Shown in pieces: positions 48,531 to 61,734 of a stretch of 64,000 nt of DNA (position 1 is the first letter of the stretch; every line of letters starts with the position of its first letter). This DNA is from Prosapia bicincta. Its lineage: Eukaryota > Arthropoda > Insecta > Hemiptera > Cercopidae. The stretch spans positions 146,001 to 210,000 of the forward strand of contig JBAIZL010000244.1 of NCBI GenBank assembly GCA_036971475.1, given 5' to 3'. The position numbers and the translations under genes are program-made. The notes below the pieces were generated by a model that searched no databases, had not been told where the DNA came from, and was given only the letters and a program-made list of their open reading frames with translations.

Positions 48531-49322
48531 TCTTAACTCTTTTTCCATAATTTAAAGGGTCTCTGGTAGGGAATGGCCCCTAGTAATTATGAATTGTTCC
48601 TGTATTTTAAGGCGCAAGTGATACATGAATAATAATATTGTCGTTAGGTAATTTTAGTAATAATATATTATTGTTTCGGTAATGCCATTGTCACATTTAA
48701 TAAGAAAATTTATTCAATTCAACCTAATTTTAATTGTAATAAATTTAGCTGCCTGAATTCGAGCTTTTATAATTTGCGGCTCATATCGCCTTCAAACAAA
48801 TAATTGGATTGGAGAAAAAATTTACAAATTTGGAGACATAAAAATGAATTTATATAATTTCCCACTTTTATATTTACAGTGTGTAAATGCGACAAACAGC
48901 GTTTCTTTTAAATAAGTTTACTTCCTTTAAAAGATAAAATATTCTCTTATTGTGATCTAAGTACCTCTAATTATATATATAAAATCTCTTTGTCTGTCGT
49001 TATATAATAAACTTAGATAATAAATCTTTAGCCATTCATTTTACATGTAGACCCTATCCTATTAACTGGAGGACTTGAATATTGTTAAAGGCTACTTTGC
49101 TACAAGTGCGGCATCTTTGGAAGTAAATATTCGGTTCTATAAACTTAAATGCTTTGAAGGGCTTTTTCAAGAAGTCTTTTTTAGGTTTTGTTTGATATTT
49201 CCTAGAACTCTAGGAGAAATTAATTTATTGTATATATTAAAATGTTTGTTCCATTCAATAAAATATTTTCCTGCTGGTATAAAAACTATAAGCTAATAAA
49301 CGAAATACGAGACATGATAATT

Positions 49323-49396
<74 letters not shown>

Positions 49397-50035
49397 ACAA
49401 TATAAAACTTTCGTTTTATTTTGGAATGATTCCTTAAAGTGTTTTTATTTATTTTTTTTTCAAATATTCTCTATTTTCGAAACATCCAATTTATCTATAA
49501 CTGTGAATCCCATTCATACCTTGTAGGCTTGAACACATTCCAGTTACTAAAGTAATAGGACATAAAATACGAAGCACTTTTATGTTAGCTACTTATAAAG
49601 CAGGAATAATAACGTGGCTTCATTTTTTCCACGAGAGGAAACTGTAACGGAATGTCGTTAAAGCCAAAACTATATCTCTTCCTTTTGTGTCTTTGTAAAC
49701 ACTAAAGAATTGGGAAAGTCTTTCCTTGAGAAAAGGTCTTTCTTTTCTTCTGGTAATCTATAAATCCTTGTAATATTTCATCACCTAGGATAAATGGGTT
49801 GGGTATATTAAACTTTGTGCTTTGTTCATTTTACATTAACCTAAAGCTTTCTAATCTTTGTCAAGCATTTGCATTACAATTGCAAAATCGTGACTTTTAA
49901 TCATGTAATATTATATGAATATCTTTTATATGTCTTCTTGCCCGCATTTTCTTCTTGGTTTTCCTCCTTTTCATCTTTTCTTTAAACTGTCGTTTATTTT
50001 CAAACCGCCTGTTATATGTTTACCTATTTATTGCA
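48531..50035. other. AT-rich intergenic sequence with a TA microsatellite
   Basis: TA microsatellite at 49327-49389. No gene recognised. Confidence 0.5.
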
Positions 50036-50195
50036 CTATTCATAGAAAGGGAGTGCCATTGCCTCCAAAGAAGAAGGACCTCTGCCTGTTTGAACAATGG
50101 GAGTTATTTTATTTACCTCCTGCCCCTTACAGGAGCCTCTAAACGGCCAAAGAAACCTTTCCCCTACAATAGGTAGGCAACGTACTGGACATTTC
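50036..50195 (-). repeat. Dispersed repeat, copy 2 (first copy near 2.1 kb)
   Basis: Minus strand carries TAGGGGAAAGG, GTAAATAAAATAACTCC, AACAGGCAGAGGTCC and GGAGGCAATGGCA in the same order as 2050-2200. Known only as a repeat within this window. Confidence 0.5.
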
Positions 50196-51149
50196 AAGGG
50201 CATTCCAATTAGTGATATCACCAATAGGTTTTTCCTCTAGTGGCTTATTGCTTGGTGATATTTCTAAATTTCACAATTGTATAGATTATGACACCTACAG
50301 GTAACGTCTCATCATATCTTTCTGTTGTCAAATTTAATTTAAACACTATTTTATCTTGTACAATTTATTTTTAAATTAACTTAGCTTTTAGACTAAAGAT
50401 GAATGTTAAAATATGTCAATTTTTCAGTTATAATAAATGTGTGTTACTCCTAACATACTATTAATAATTTCTAATAATTATTTAGTGTTCTAAGTAATAA
50501 GTTCTTTGCATACAATGAAAACAATTTAGTTACTAAATATTACCAACGCATAGTTATATTTAAGTTCGGAAACACAGTTAGCATCATCAGAAGAGATAAT
50601 CATCAGTCCGTAACAACATGAATGTTAAAATATTTACAGCTTTCCAGTCGTAAACGTCTCTTGTTTGATGTTAACTATGTTTGTCGAATAAGCGTTAAAG
50701 AGCTAAAACGAAATCATTTTACTTGGTTAGAGTACTTATTTATTTACTTGCAATAAATTCAGCAGTCATATAGTTTCATTATTGTAATGTTATTTTATAG
50801 TAAATATTTGTATGGAACAGCAATTTTCTTTGTAAAACTTCTGGACAAGATACACATCCATGTAGCTTTGAACATTGTTGACAGATATCAAAGAATCGAT
50901 TACCTTTTGATAATTCCTTACTATTGAGCTATTCAACAATAAAGAAGTGACTGTCGCTTATGTATGGGGGTTTGTTATTGTCGTTTATATGAAATTATTT
51001 TAAACCTATTGTTACATGGATTAAGATTCATTTACATGTTTATTAATTTGGATCTAGTACATCATTACCTACGTCAACATTCTGTACTCCGAAAGTGAGT
51101 TCCCACTATAAGTGGATATAGTTATGACCTTTACTGTATAGTACATGTT
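50196..51149. other. AT-rich intergenic sequence with a degenerate hammerhead-like motif
   Basis: On the minus strand near 50615-50570, two CTGATGAT copies are followed by GCTAAC, GTGTTTCC and GAAC, the same layout as other hammerhead-like tails here but decayed. No gene. Confidence 0.3.
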
Positions 51150-51620
51150 CACGCATGTGTATTACATGTGAATTACATTTAATATAACAATACGATTGCA
51201 TAAAACTTATTAGCATAAAAGTTGGAAATTTATTTTATATCACGACATTATATTGCGTGTGTATATTATATTTAACTTACCCAAGGTTTTGCGAGTAGTA
51301 CTGTAGTAAGTAGTAGGTTCGAACGTTGATGAAATATACGATATTATACCGTATTGTATATATTGCATTCTATACCAGATATTTACATGTATTACCCAGT
51401 ATCATATAGGCCGACAGTTTATTGTAAAAAGGTTACACTAGCGTGTATATACTATATTTTATAAAACTAAATGTTTACATGCTATAATTAGTAGCATATA
51501 GGTTAGAACTCTAATACAGTATACGCCACTATAGGTGGTTTGTATATTACACTTAGAACAGCCACAGGTTTACATGTAATACTTAGCTGCATATAGGTTG
51601 CAAAAGGAACTTACAATACA
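51150..51620 (+). repeat. Degenerate tandem repeat, about 89-96-bp unit, about five copies
   Basis: Blocks recur in order: GTGTATATTATA at about 51259, 51354, 51443 and 51539; then TTTACATGTAATAC-like; then AGTAGCATATAGGTT-like; then a TACG..ACTATA-like block. Copies are strongly diverged, so this is an old satellite remnant. A further copy may start near 51050. Confidence 0.6.
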
Positions 51621-52390
51621 ATGTAGTCGTATTTATTCTCAACTAAATAATAATAATATAACTTATTTTGATGACTACTGTTTTACGTCAGCGTAATATT
51701 CTTTGTCAGTCAGAGAAAATGTTTCAATAAGATTTAAATAAATATATAGCTATTTTTGGAAAAATTGTTAGTAGCTAATACAGCCAGATGGTAAACAAAA
51801 TTGGCTTACTTAAGTATAAAAAGTTAAAAGTGAAAAAAAAACTTAACACTTTGAAAAACACAAGCTTTATTACATGATAATATATCTTACAGAGCATTGT
51901 CACACGAAACTCTTTAATTAATCCAACCTTTGAGCCTAATTAGCCTACACTAGAACCAAAGCTAAATGTATAGAAAACATCAAGTGGGTCACATTGGATT
52001 AAGTAATCCTTTAGTATCATCAAAGTATTTGCAAGATATTTAGAAAAATGTATGACATTAGCTTTCTTCTTGTGTTTAACAAAATACTTTTTATTAATTC
52101 TTATTTTTTATTTCATTTATAATATTTCTCATATCTGCAATTCAAACACACATAATGTAACTATTAAAAACTTACTTTTTCATACTATTTGTATGGTAAA
52201 TATTAAAAATGTATTATTCCTAGTGTTTTACATTTTTATAGTACATAATGAAAACATTTTCAAACGATAATTTGAATAAAATTTAGTTAGTGAGTATGAA
52301 GTAACCGTTGACAGATTTGGAGAAGAAATAAACGAGAATGACAAGTAGTTTCTCAAAAAGAATTTAATAAAACAAAATCATTCAATATTA

Positions 52391-52393
<3 letters not shown>
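51621..52393. other. AT-rich intergenic sequence
   Basis: Nothing recognised. Confidence 0.5.

Positions 52394-52439
<46 letters not shown>
52394..52439. repeat. TA microsatellite
   Basis: About 22 TA units directly before palindrome P copy 2. Confidence 0.95.
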
Positions 52440-52696
<257 letters not shown>

Positions 52697-52933
52697 GACG
52701 AAGTACTTCTCAAAAACATTATACACGCAGCTCAAGAGAAATATGTATGACATCAACACAAACTAACATCACGGACCAAACATCCACACCAGAAAATTGA
52801 GAAAATTAATTCAGTGATTCGACAATGGTCAAGTGAACGAAAGGTGCCTCATCACACAAGGTAAAATTTATGCACTTAGTGGTGGAAAAAAGTGTTTACA
52901 AGTAATAATAAAAACTTCATATATATACATATA

Positions 52934-53042
52934 TAAAGAACATAAGTCAAAATACAAATACAAGAATTATAATTGAATTTATAATTCTTGTATTTGTATT
53001 TTGACCTATGTTCTTTATTAATACACAAGAATACATATTGCG
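52934..53042. repeat. Palindromic repeat family P, copy 3 (complete right arm)
   Basis: Left arm starts ATAAAGAACATAAGTC. The right arm is full length and ends AATACACAAGAATACATATT then GCG, the reverse complement of the start of copies 1 and 2. It then enters a TA/TG/GA compound microsatellite (53047-53180). Confidence 0.85.
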
Positions 53043-53043
53043 A

Positions 53044-53124
<81 letters not shown>

Positions 53125-53182
53125 GTGTGTGTGAGTGTGTGTGTATGTGTGCGTGTAAGAGAGAGAGAGAGAGAGAGAGATA
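53043..53182. repeat. Compound TA-TG-GA microsatellite
   Basis: About 37 TA units, an irregular TG tract, and about 12 GA units. Confidence 0.95.
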
Positions 53183-55579
53183 CACTCTAAACTTTCGTTA
53201 ATTCCTTAAATGTTTGATAATACAATTTTATTTGATTTCAATTTTTTAAATCTATGATTTAACAACTGAGGGTAAAATAAACTCATTTGGGTAAACGCCA
53301 AATATACATACTGTACGTAGAATGTAACTTTTGAAGAGAAATACATTTTTCTTGTCTAGTGTTTAACTGGCAAACCTTAGCTAAAAGTGACAAATTTTAG
53401 AATATATTTCCGTTTGAATGCGCATACATTGTCACACTACATATATTTCAGAAATACATTTGCATAGCCCCTCTTTCGCTTAGTGATTTAGCGAATTTAC
53501 TTTTTGTCGAACTGGTTTTCTCTGCCATCAGATCGTGCGAGGGAGGGGTGGATAGAATCCATTGGAGAACCTGGACCTTCAATCGTTCGATGCTGGATGG
53601 ATTTAAATTTTTTACTTATTCACTCTTTGTCTCTTTGCATTTATTAGCAAGGATGAATAAAATAATTAAATTAGACAATTTTTAATTATTTTTTAGTGGG
53701 TGATACTTACAATACGTGTTTTAGGTGTTTCTAAATACATATTATTAATGTTTTAAAGAATCTTTCAATGTAAATGTATTTATCAACATTTATATTTTTA
53801 TGACCGTTGTTGATGAAAATTTAATGAGCAACTTATTTTGGAAAAAGGTTTTATAAAACAAAATATACATCAACATTGCCAGCTTAAGTGTGATTGTATA
53901 TTTTATAGTTTATTTAATTAGATTCGGAACTATACAAGCTATATTAATTCTTTAAAAAAATTTTTTTGATATAATAGAAACGTATTTGTGTTGTTATAGT
54001 TTCATTAAATAGATTCAGAGAATTTTACAAAATTATTGTCTGAATCTTAGAACTAAAATAAAACATCATAACATTGAAAATAACTTTGTTAATTTGTTCA
54101 CTTTTCAAGTATTTAAAAGCAGATCACGTGATATTTTAAATAACGTCCTTCATCTTCGTCAACTCAGGAACAGAAGCTCTTTGTAACAACAGGCGGCCCC
54201 TCCACGCAATATGAAATTGTTGTTTCCCCCAACCCGCGACTTTCTCTGAATATATTTAAGAAAGACAAATGGACATATAATATCACGTTAGAAGATACAG
54301 GAGAGAGATAATGCATAAGGTGAGGACAGAAATTAATCTTTTCTGGGAAAAAAACCCTCAACCGTAGTAATACAGTGGTGCCAACCCGTTGCAACCCCAG
54401 GGAGAAGAAGAACTATATACATTATAGAAAATGACACAATCATTCCCTTGTATTGGGAATAGGATGTAATTAATATATCACTTTGTCAGGTTTATTCTCT
54501 GACGGAAGTATAAGTGCTATCAGCGGAGCATTTATGGAAAAACCTAATAAACAAAGAAAATGTAAAAACATATCAAAATATCTTTAATCTTATTTCACAA
54601 AAACACCGAATTATTTTTCAAATTTTGAACTCATTATTATCTTCACGACCGGCAGATAACTACTTCTTATGATGAGATTAGGAAGATGCATACCCAAGAA
54701 CAATATATCATTATTATATTTACAATTCAATCATTTTTTGTGTGTGGAAGAATATGATTGTATATTGGAGAAATGAAGGTGTGAATAAAACTATAACCTA
54801 TCAAAACTCATTAGGGATCCTTATATTGTTTTAGCTTTACGATAGACAGAGCCTCGTTGGACTGGGACTCTTCGTCCATCCTTACAAACCCCTCTCTTAT
54901 TCCAGGCGACATGAACTCAGATTTTCAGTCTCCCAAATCTTATGCATAGTGAACATCTACTTCATTACATTTGCGCTGTGGTATGGTAGTCTATTTTGGT
55001 ACAAAAGGTTTATTGTTGGAGTTGAGTTCAACTGTTAAACATTTGATCCATTTCTCCTTCTACTATTACCGCCTGATCTCGCTTCCATCAAATTATAAAC
55101 TATTCAAGTTGAACCCATTTCCAGACTTTATCATTTCATAATAATCAAAGTAAAAGAAATTCAAAATCAATACATTCATGAAACCAAACAACTTTATTAG
55201 TCAGCTGTTATGGAGGAATAATTTCGTAAACATATCACCTATGAAACATATTTGACCAATAACACTATAGCCCAGGTTTTATTGTTACACCTATATTAAT
55301 AGACTATTTGGGAGCACACAAATGTGCGTAAGTTAAAAGTAACTTCAAATTATAATTACAAAACAGTATTATTTTAAATCTCTGCATTCACCATTAATCT
55401 AAGTCTTAATTATATTGCATATTTGTCTTTTTCTAAATTTAGCATTTAGCCTATATATACATACATTCGTGTATATAAGTAAATGTTGTACATAAACATC
55501 TCTAAATATTATGCAAACACTTTCTGATATATGTCAGAACCTTGCAAGCATACTTTTGATATAACAGAAGTTCTCGTCT
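53183..55579. other. AT-rich intergenic sequence
   Basis: GC-richer patches at 53515-53600 and 54160-54260. No recognisable gene. Confidence 0.45.
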
Positions 55580-55614
<35 letters not shown>

Positions 55615-57060
55615 ATATTTCTAATTTTCTGTTGACACAAGTAAACCTTCCTTCTCCCTTATGTACTGTCCCCTACCTGTACTGTCCCTCTTCCTGTACT
55701 GTCCCTCTCCTAGCTGTTTCCTCTCCCTATACTGCAACTCTCCCTGCTGCTCCCTCTCCTTGTACTGTCCCTGTCCCTGCTGTTCCTTTTCCCAGTACTG
55801 TCCCTCTCCCAGCTGTTCCCTCTCCGTTTACTGCCACTCTTCCAACTGCTCCCTCTCCCTATACTGTCTCTCTCCCTGCTGCTACCTCTCCCTATACTGC
55901 CCCCCTCTCTGTACTGCCCTTCTCCTAGCGGCTCCCTCTCCGTATACTACAACTCTCCCTGCTGCTCCCTCTCCCTATAGTAACCTTCTCCCTGTACTGT
56001 ACCTCTCCCTGATGTACTGTCCCCTCCCTGTACTGTTCCTCTTTCTGTACTGTCCCTATCCTAGCTGCTCCTCCTCCCTATACTGTCCCTCTCTCTATAC
56101 TGTCCCTCTCCCTGCTGCTCCCTCTCCTTGTCTTGTCCCAGTCCCTGCTGCTCCTTCTTCCTATACTCTTCTTGCTGCTCCCTCTCCCTATACTATCCCA
56201 CTCCTTGCTGCTCCCTGTCCCTGTACTCTCCCTCTCCTAGCTCCTCCCTCTCCCTTTACTGCATATCCCTCTGCTGCTCCCTCTCCTTGTACTGTCCCTG
56301 CCCCTGCTGGTCCTCCTCTCTGTACTGTCCTTCTCTCTGCTGCTCCTTCTCCCTATACTGTCCCTCTCCCTGAACTGTTCCTCTCCTTGAACTGACCCTA
56401 ATCCTGCAGCTCCTTCTCCCTATACTGTCACTTTCCATGGTGCTCCCTTTCCCTATACTGCCTTTCCCTGTTGCTCCCTCTCTCTATACTGTCCCTCTAC
56501 CTGTACTGTCCCTCTTATACTGTCCCTCTCCTAGCTGCATCTCTCTCTATACTGCTCCTCTTACTGGTGCTTCCTCTCCTTGTACTGTCCCTGCTGCTCC
56601 TTTTACCTATACAGTCCTTCTCCCTGCTGCTCTCTCTCCCTATACTGTACCTCTCCCTGTACTGTCCCTCTCCTAGCTGCTCCCTCTCCCTATAATGCAA
56701 ATCTCCCTGCTGCTGTCTCTCCCTGTACTGCCCTCTCCCTGCTGCTCCCTCTCCCTGTACACTCTCAGTCCCTGCTGCTCCCTCTCCTTATACTGTCCCT
56801 CTCCTAGCTGCATCTCTCTCTATACTGCTCCTCTTACTGGTGCTCCCTCTCCTTGTACTGTCCCTGCTGCTCCTTATACCTATACATTCCTTCTTCCTGC
56901 TGCTCTCTCTCCCTATACTGTACCTCTCCCTGTAAGGTCCCTATCCCTGTACTGTCCCCCTCCCTGCTGTTCCCTCTCCTTTTACTCACCCTCTCCCTCT
57001 TTACTCTTCCTTCACCTGGTGCTTCCTCTCCCTGTACTGTCCCTCTCCCTGCCGCTGTTT
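55580..57060 (+). repeat. Polypyrimidine minisatellite, about 33-bp unit
   Basis: Starts with a CT run (55583-55612), then about 1.4 kb of units like CTCCCTCTCCCTATACTGTC with CCTGCTG or CTAGCTG inserts, about 33 bp each. The plus strand is almost pure C/T apart from TATACTG or TGTACTG and GCTG islands. A block of roughly 160 bp beginning near 56533 recurs 283 bp later near 56816. All plus frames are open because C/T-rich codons rarely make stops. The 244-codon frame at 55661-56395 is a repetitive Cys/Ser/Pro/Leu/Tyr string and is not called as a gene. Confidence 0.9.
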
Positions 57061-57824
57061 TTCATTCTATTGCTGCTTTCAATTTCGTTATACTGTACTT
57101 TATCTTTAGATCATGTATTTTGATTTTCAAGTTTATTTACTATAAGTTTGTTTCGTTTGGGATATTTGATATAACTCATATTCAACCATAACCGGAGAGT
57201 ATCATATGCCTTAAACTATGGTTGGTGAGGATAATTATAATATTCCTACATTAAACGTTTTCCGAAACAATGATGAAGCCTGTTTACCAGTTAGAAACGC
57301 ATTTGTTTAGATAACTCCTTTGTCTCATGGATAGCGACATCATGGTGGAAGAACAGTGCACCTCGGATCTTCCTTCCGCCATACGGGTACTAAACACTGG
57401 GGCATGTAACAAGGCTTCGCCATTGTTTAGCGGTTATTTGCAAACGAGACTGAAATTAATTTTTTTTTTTTAATTGGGAAATCAGGTAGACTCCTGACTG
57501 GTATAACGAAGGCTTTTGATAACATAAGTGTTTGTGATTGTTTGTGTGTGTGTTTGTGTTTATAGTAAATATTACAAACAATAAACCCATTTTATTTATA
57601 ACATTGAATATTAGTATAACTGTTAATAAAAAATGGATTAATCTTCTAAGATAACAATTATGCATGAAAAATGATAACTTATCTTAAAAGTCCGTTTAGG
57701 ACATAGATAAAATGTGTACAAAAATAGCATAGAATAAAATCATTCCAAAGAGGGTTTGTATAAATATAATGCAAGCCATTTCGAATAAAATATAACAAAA
57801 GTCTGTGAAAATAACAAATTGATA
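57061..57824. other. Intergenic with a hammerhead-like relic
   Basis: 57269-57300 reads AATGATGAAG, CCTGTTTACCAG, TTAGAAACGC: the C of CTGATGA is mutated, the stem is CTG/CAG, and GAAACG follows. A GT-rich patch lies at 57540-57560. No gene recognised. Confidence 0.35.
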
Positions 57825-58170
57825 TGAATTATGTGTCCAGGGACTCGTATGTAAAACATTATGACTGTATATTTCTAACATATCAACTCCTAACTCTGAA
57901 CCACTAGATATTTTAATCTTGATTTTATTTTATGTGAAAATTGCCTTAGTACGAAGTAAAAATAGAATATCGCGGTGAATAACCTAGGCGGAAGCTAATT
58001 TTACAATATTCCATAAGGTTTTGAATGTACTACTCATTTTATTAACAAGCAACCAATTAATAACTATATATTTGAGTAAGGTTTCTGCCTTTCTTAACAT
58101 CACAATATTTTTCTCTGTTGACGCAGTTTGGAGTGACTCCACTTTTAAAACTTTAATGGTACTTATAAAA
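57825..58170 (+). repeat. Direct repeat family R, copy 1 (interrupted)
   Basis: Matches 58735-58985 at roughly 70%: GGGACTCGTATGTAA, TATTTCTAA, CAACTCCTAACTCT, AGTAAAAATA and ATTCCATAAGGTTTT occur in order. One arm of hairpin K splits it near 58080. Confidence 0.7.
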
Positions 58171-58263
58171 AATGAAAATGTATAAATAGATTTGAGTTTT
58201 GAAAATGGAGTCACTCCAGAATGCGTCAACAGAGAAACATATTGTAATGTTAGGAAAAGCAGA
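58084..58263. repeat. Foldback family K, copy 1
   Basis: Arms 58084-58151 and 58195-58263 are reverse complements (about 87%), including CTCTGTTGACGCA and GGAGTGACTCCA. The 43-bp loop contains sequence belonging to repeat R. A CA/TA microsatellite follows (58268-58302). Confidence 0.85.
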
Positions 58264-58269
58264 AAACAT

Positions 58270-58303
<34 letters not shown>

Positions 58304-58734
58304 TCCTAACAGAAATAAAGATGAAATGTTAAAAATTACAATCAATAACTGGGAAATTATTTTACCATTTAATGTCCTATTCTATATGTTGTTTTTCAAA
58401 TATTTCAACAGTTCAAATCATTTGACATTGTTGACATATTGTGAAAATAATTTGGTAGAGAAGTATATTCCTTATATCCAACTCCATCACACTTTAATGA
58501 AATTTGCCTGAGCAAGGGGGACGAGAATGGAGGGATATTTTGCTAAAATAAAAGAAGATATAAATTATGTATAAAACATCATAACTTTACTTACGTTAAA
58601 AGTTTGTGTGGGACGCTGAAATAGGTTTACGCAAAACTAAATTTTACTGCCACATATTCCTTGCAAAGGTTGTATAAATCTACTGCAACTCTAATGAATA
58701 ACATGTAATAACTGGTTGTCGGATATAAAATTTA

Positions 58735-58985
58735 TATAAATTATGTTTCAGGGATTCGTATGTAATAATTATTACAGTATATTTCTAATATTTCAACTCC
58801 TAACTCTTGACCGCTGGATATTTTAAACCTGCTATTAATATTTTTTTGAAAATGACACTTGTACGGAGTAAAAATACAATAACACGGTGATTTACCCAGA
58901 CAGATGATATTCCATAAGGTTTTCATTTTCCGACTGAAGTTCATAATAAGTAACCCATCAATAACTGTACTTTTTTAACTTTAAT
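58735..58985 (+). repeat. Direct repeat family R, copy 2 (uninterrupted)
   Basis: Partner of 57825-58170. It lacks the K-arm insertion and shows the joined form near 58965-58990. Confidence 0.7.
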
Positions 58986-59319
58986 TGTGCTTATATATCC
59001 GTTGTTTTTCAGTAAATTTAACGTTTCAACTTTTAATTGAATTGTTTTAAAGGTTGATGTATTTTGAACCTAATTTTTTAGAAACACGTATATACCTTAT
59101 ATTTACGTTTGTTAATTAACTTCAATGGAATTAAATTGAGCAAGGGAGCCCGTGTTCTTTATTTTGCTAAAATCTGTCAGTATATTCTGCCTTACGGTAC
59201 CTTATGTTTTTAAATTTATTTAATCTTATAATATTTACATTATTATTCACCCACGTAACCGGTTTCATCCTGTTTTGAGTTTTGAAGGACCAGTACCTGT
59301 TAGGGCCTATATGATCGTA
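58986..59319. other. AT-rich intergenic sequence
   Basis: Nothing recognised. Confidence 0.5.
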
Positions 59320-59773
59320 TAAAGTCCAACAACATATGCTGGTTAATTAAACATGCTAATATACTCCGTATAGTTTCTACCTCTAACAAAAACCTATAGA
59401 ATGAGTCACTTAGATTAAAGGAAACCTGGCATAATTGGTTAGCTAATGTCTCTGAGTGGTGCTAAGATAATAAGGTCCAGGTAAATAACGAAAAAACTGT
59501 ATTATACCGTTCACATTTTCCACAAAATAATACGTTTGGAAACTTACTTATAACGCAATACAGCCTAAAAAAAAGTTGCAAAAAATGGGTGTTTAATTCT
59601 GGTAGCATACTTAGTTGGTCAAAGAAAAAATATAAACAGCAAATGTAAAAGCTCAAAAGAAAAATAATCTAGTAAAGAGACTAGCAACTATGAAATGGGG
59701 AGCAAGGGAGGATGTGATGGCGACAGTTTATAAAACTTATATATGTCTAGTTATGTATATGCTTCTGAAGTCA

Positions 59774-59806
<33 letters not shown>

Positions 59807-60000
59807 TGATGGCATCCTTAGGAAACTTAGAGGTTGTCCATAACAATGCACTGTAACAATAACTGGTTTAGCAACAGCTACACCAATAACTGAAATGCAG
59901 TTGCAAGCGGATGTGGAGCCGGTTACTAAACGTGCGACATTGCGCGGTAGAGCACAAACATCACCATTCATTCATGCAGAACCACTTTGAATTAAATACA
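59320..60000 (+). pseudogene. Non-LTR reverse transcriptase remnant
   Basis: Plus-strand translation shows the order of a jockey-type reverse transcriptase. A YADD-like site has decayed to TYAG-stop-LN (near 59332). Next come WLANVSEWC, a stop, DNKVQVNNEKTVLYRS (the W.. ..VN..KT motif), ILSWSKKKYKQQM, then NNLVKRLATMKWGARED and VMATVYKTYICLVMYM. After a frameshift and a CT microsatellite (59776-59803) comes TGLATATPITEMQLQADVEP, the usual thumb segment. Several stops and the lost catalytic aspartates make it inactive. Endonuclease and N-terminal parts are absent. Confidence 0.75.
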
Positions 60001-61142
60001 ATCTGGAACTCGAAAAGCCATATAAATTTCTCTCACTCAGTTTCCCCATGGATACCTGAAGCAAAAACTGTGGCTTCTAAATCATAAAGATGTTTATGTA
60101 CATTTATAGAATCTTGTGCTACATAGGCACAATAAACTTATAAATATAAATAGCGGTAAAAATTTGTTCTAAAATAAATATTGCTTGCTGCAGTCTAAAG
60201 AATAGGTGTTATCGTTTTCCCAAGGTCTTTTATTTAAAAAACTAGCTGAGGCGGTGAAGGTCGTACAGGATAAAAAGTCAATGAACGGATTGTTCTTACT
60301 TAAACTTATTTTTGGTATATTATTAACATAATAAGTTGAAGCTATAGGAGTCAATCGAGAAAAGTGTAACAATATACGCTCAAGATTGAATTTTTATTTA
60401 TTAAAGTGCATTCGGATATACAATATTTTATGTACACTGTTTGAAATGTTTTGGAAATAATTGCATTTGGTTGAGTGGTGCTTAGCAACCAAAATTTGGA
60501 ATGAATTCAATAAAATATCTTAAGATAAGATAAGGTAAAAGAAATCTTTTTTTTAATGCTATTTTGGCATTTCAAAATTACATGTAGAGAAAAATAATAA
60601 TTGTTATGTCGTCAGGAATCTGTTAGGCTGAAAACCTATCTCCGTTTTATAGGTTAAATACTATTCCGATAAAATCATTATTATTCGGGGTTGTCACGTG
60701 CCCCATGTGCCTCTGTGTCGTATAATGCTTTAATACAACAGTAATCCCTAAAGTTTTAGCAGCCATTTTATTAATTTTTTTAGGATATAATTAATTCAGC
60801 TGCCAACGAGGCTAACTATAAAGCTAACTATAAACCTTTTACTTGTTTCTTAATTCCAAAGATATTGTTTTCTTTTATCATTAACGAAAATATTATAGGA
60901 TTTTCCCCCTAAAGTGAATTTATAAGTAGCGTTAACTGTCCCAGTATGAACGATGCCAGAACTATCTCTGGAAATCAATCAAAGTTGGTATTTGTTCTAG
61001 AAATCCGTCTCCGTCAGGACTCTGTTGTTGACTGTAAATTACCTTTCATAAATGTAAATTTTTACGCAAATATTTTAACGTTCCACTACGAACTTGGTGT
61101 AAGACGGGATTTTATTACTGGATAAAATCCGATTGCAGTTTT
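60001..61142. other. AT-rich intergenic sequence
   Basis: No gene recognised. Confidence 0.45.
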
Positions 61143-61213
61143 CTTCTTTTCCTAACTTTACAATATTCTCCTCTGTTGGCGCGTTTCTGAGTAATTCCAT
61201 GTGTAAAACTTAA
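61143..61213 (+). repeat. Foldback family K, single-arm copy
   Basis: CTTTTCCTAACTTTACAATA, CTCTGTTGGCGC and TCTGAGTAATTCCA correspond in order to one arm of 58084-58263. No partner arm nearby. Confidence 0.6.
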
Positions 61214-61345
61214 ATCTTACTCCGAGAGTACTTGAGTCAATTCCTACTTCTTAAAACAAAGAAATAATTTGGTTTTAGATACTTTTTATTTTATAACTAC
61301 AACTAATAAAAATATGTCAGAGAAACAATATTAGGTGGCAAAAAA

Positions 61346-61715
61346 GAAAGCGAATTACCTAGCAATTTTCCATTTTCCCTTCTATGTATAGTGTTGGACT
61401 ATTAATTTTGTTTGTTACAATTTTGTATTTCTTTTTTGTCGCATGGATCGTGTCGTAGTTTCTTTTCGTTCTCCTTTTGCATTGTCGGTTTTTTAAAGCA
61501 AGGTTCGTTACCATTAATACAGTATACTTATTGCTTCTATTTTTCATTCATTTTTAATCAACATGAAGATATTTTGTTCAAATCCGGCCTATACCTTTCA
61601 AGTTTTATAATTTAGTTATTGAAGTAAACTTTTTAAACTGTATAACCATCAATTGTCATCCACTACAGATTTAAAAAAATGTATTTGAACGTGATTAGAT
61701 GGATAAAAATGAATA
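61346..61715 (+). repeat. SINE-like dispersed repeat family, copy 3
   Basis: GCGAATTACCTAGCAATTTT head, TCTATGTATAGTGTTGGACT (shared with copy 2), B-box GTTCAAATCC at 61575-61584, CAATTGTCATCCACTACAGA (shared with copy 1) and GTATTTGAACGTGATTAGAT tail. Confidence 0.6.
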
Positions 61716-61734
61716 TTATTGAAATTTGTACAAT

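Noticed and set aside
55661..56395. 244-codon Cys/Ser/Pro-rich open frame
   Set aside because: It lies wholly within a C/T-only minisatellite where stops are rare; overlapping frames are open as well, and the composition is purely that of the repeat.
59771..59971. Minus-strand 66-codon frame
   Set aside because: Antisense of the reverse transcriptase remnant, whose plus-strand motifs are clear.
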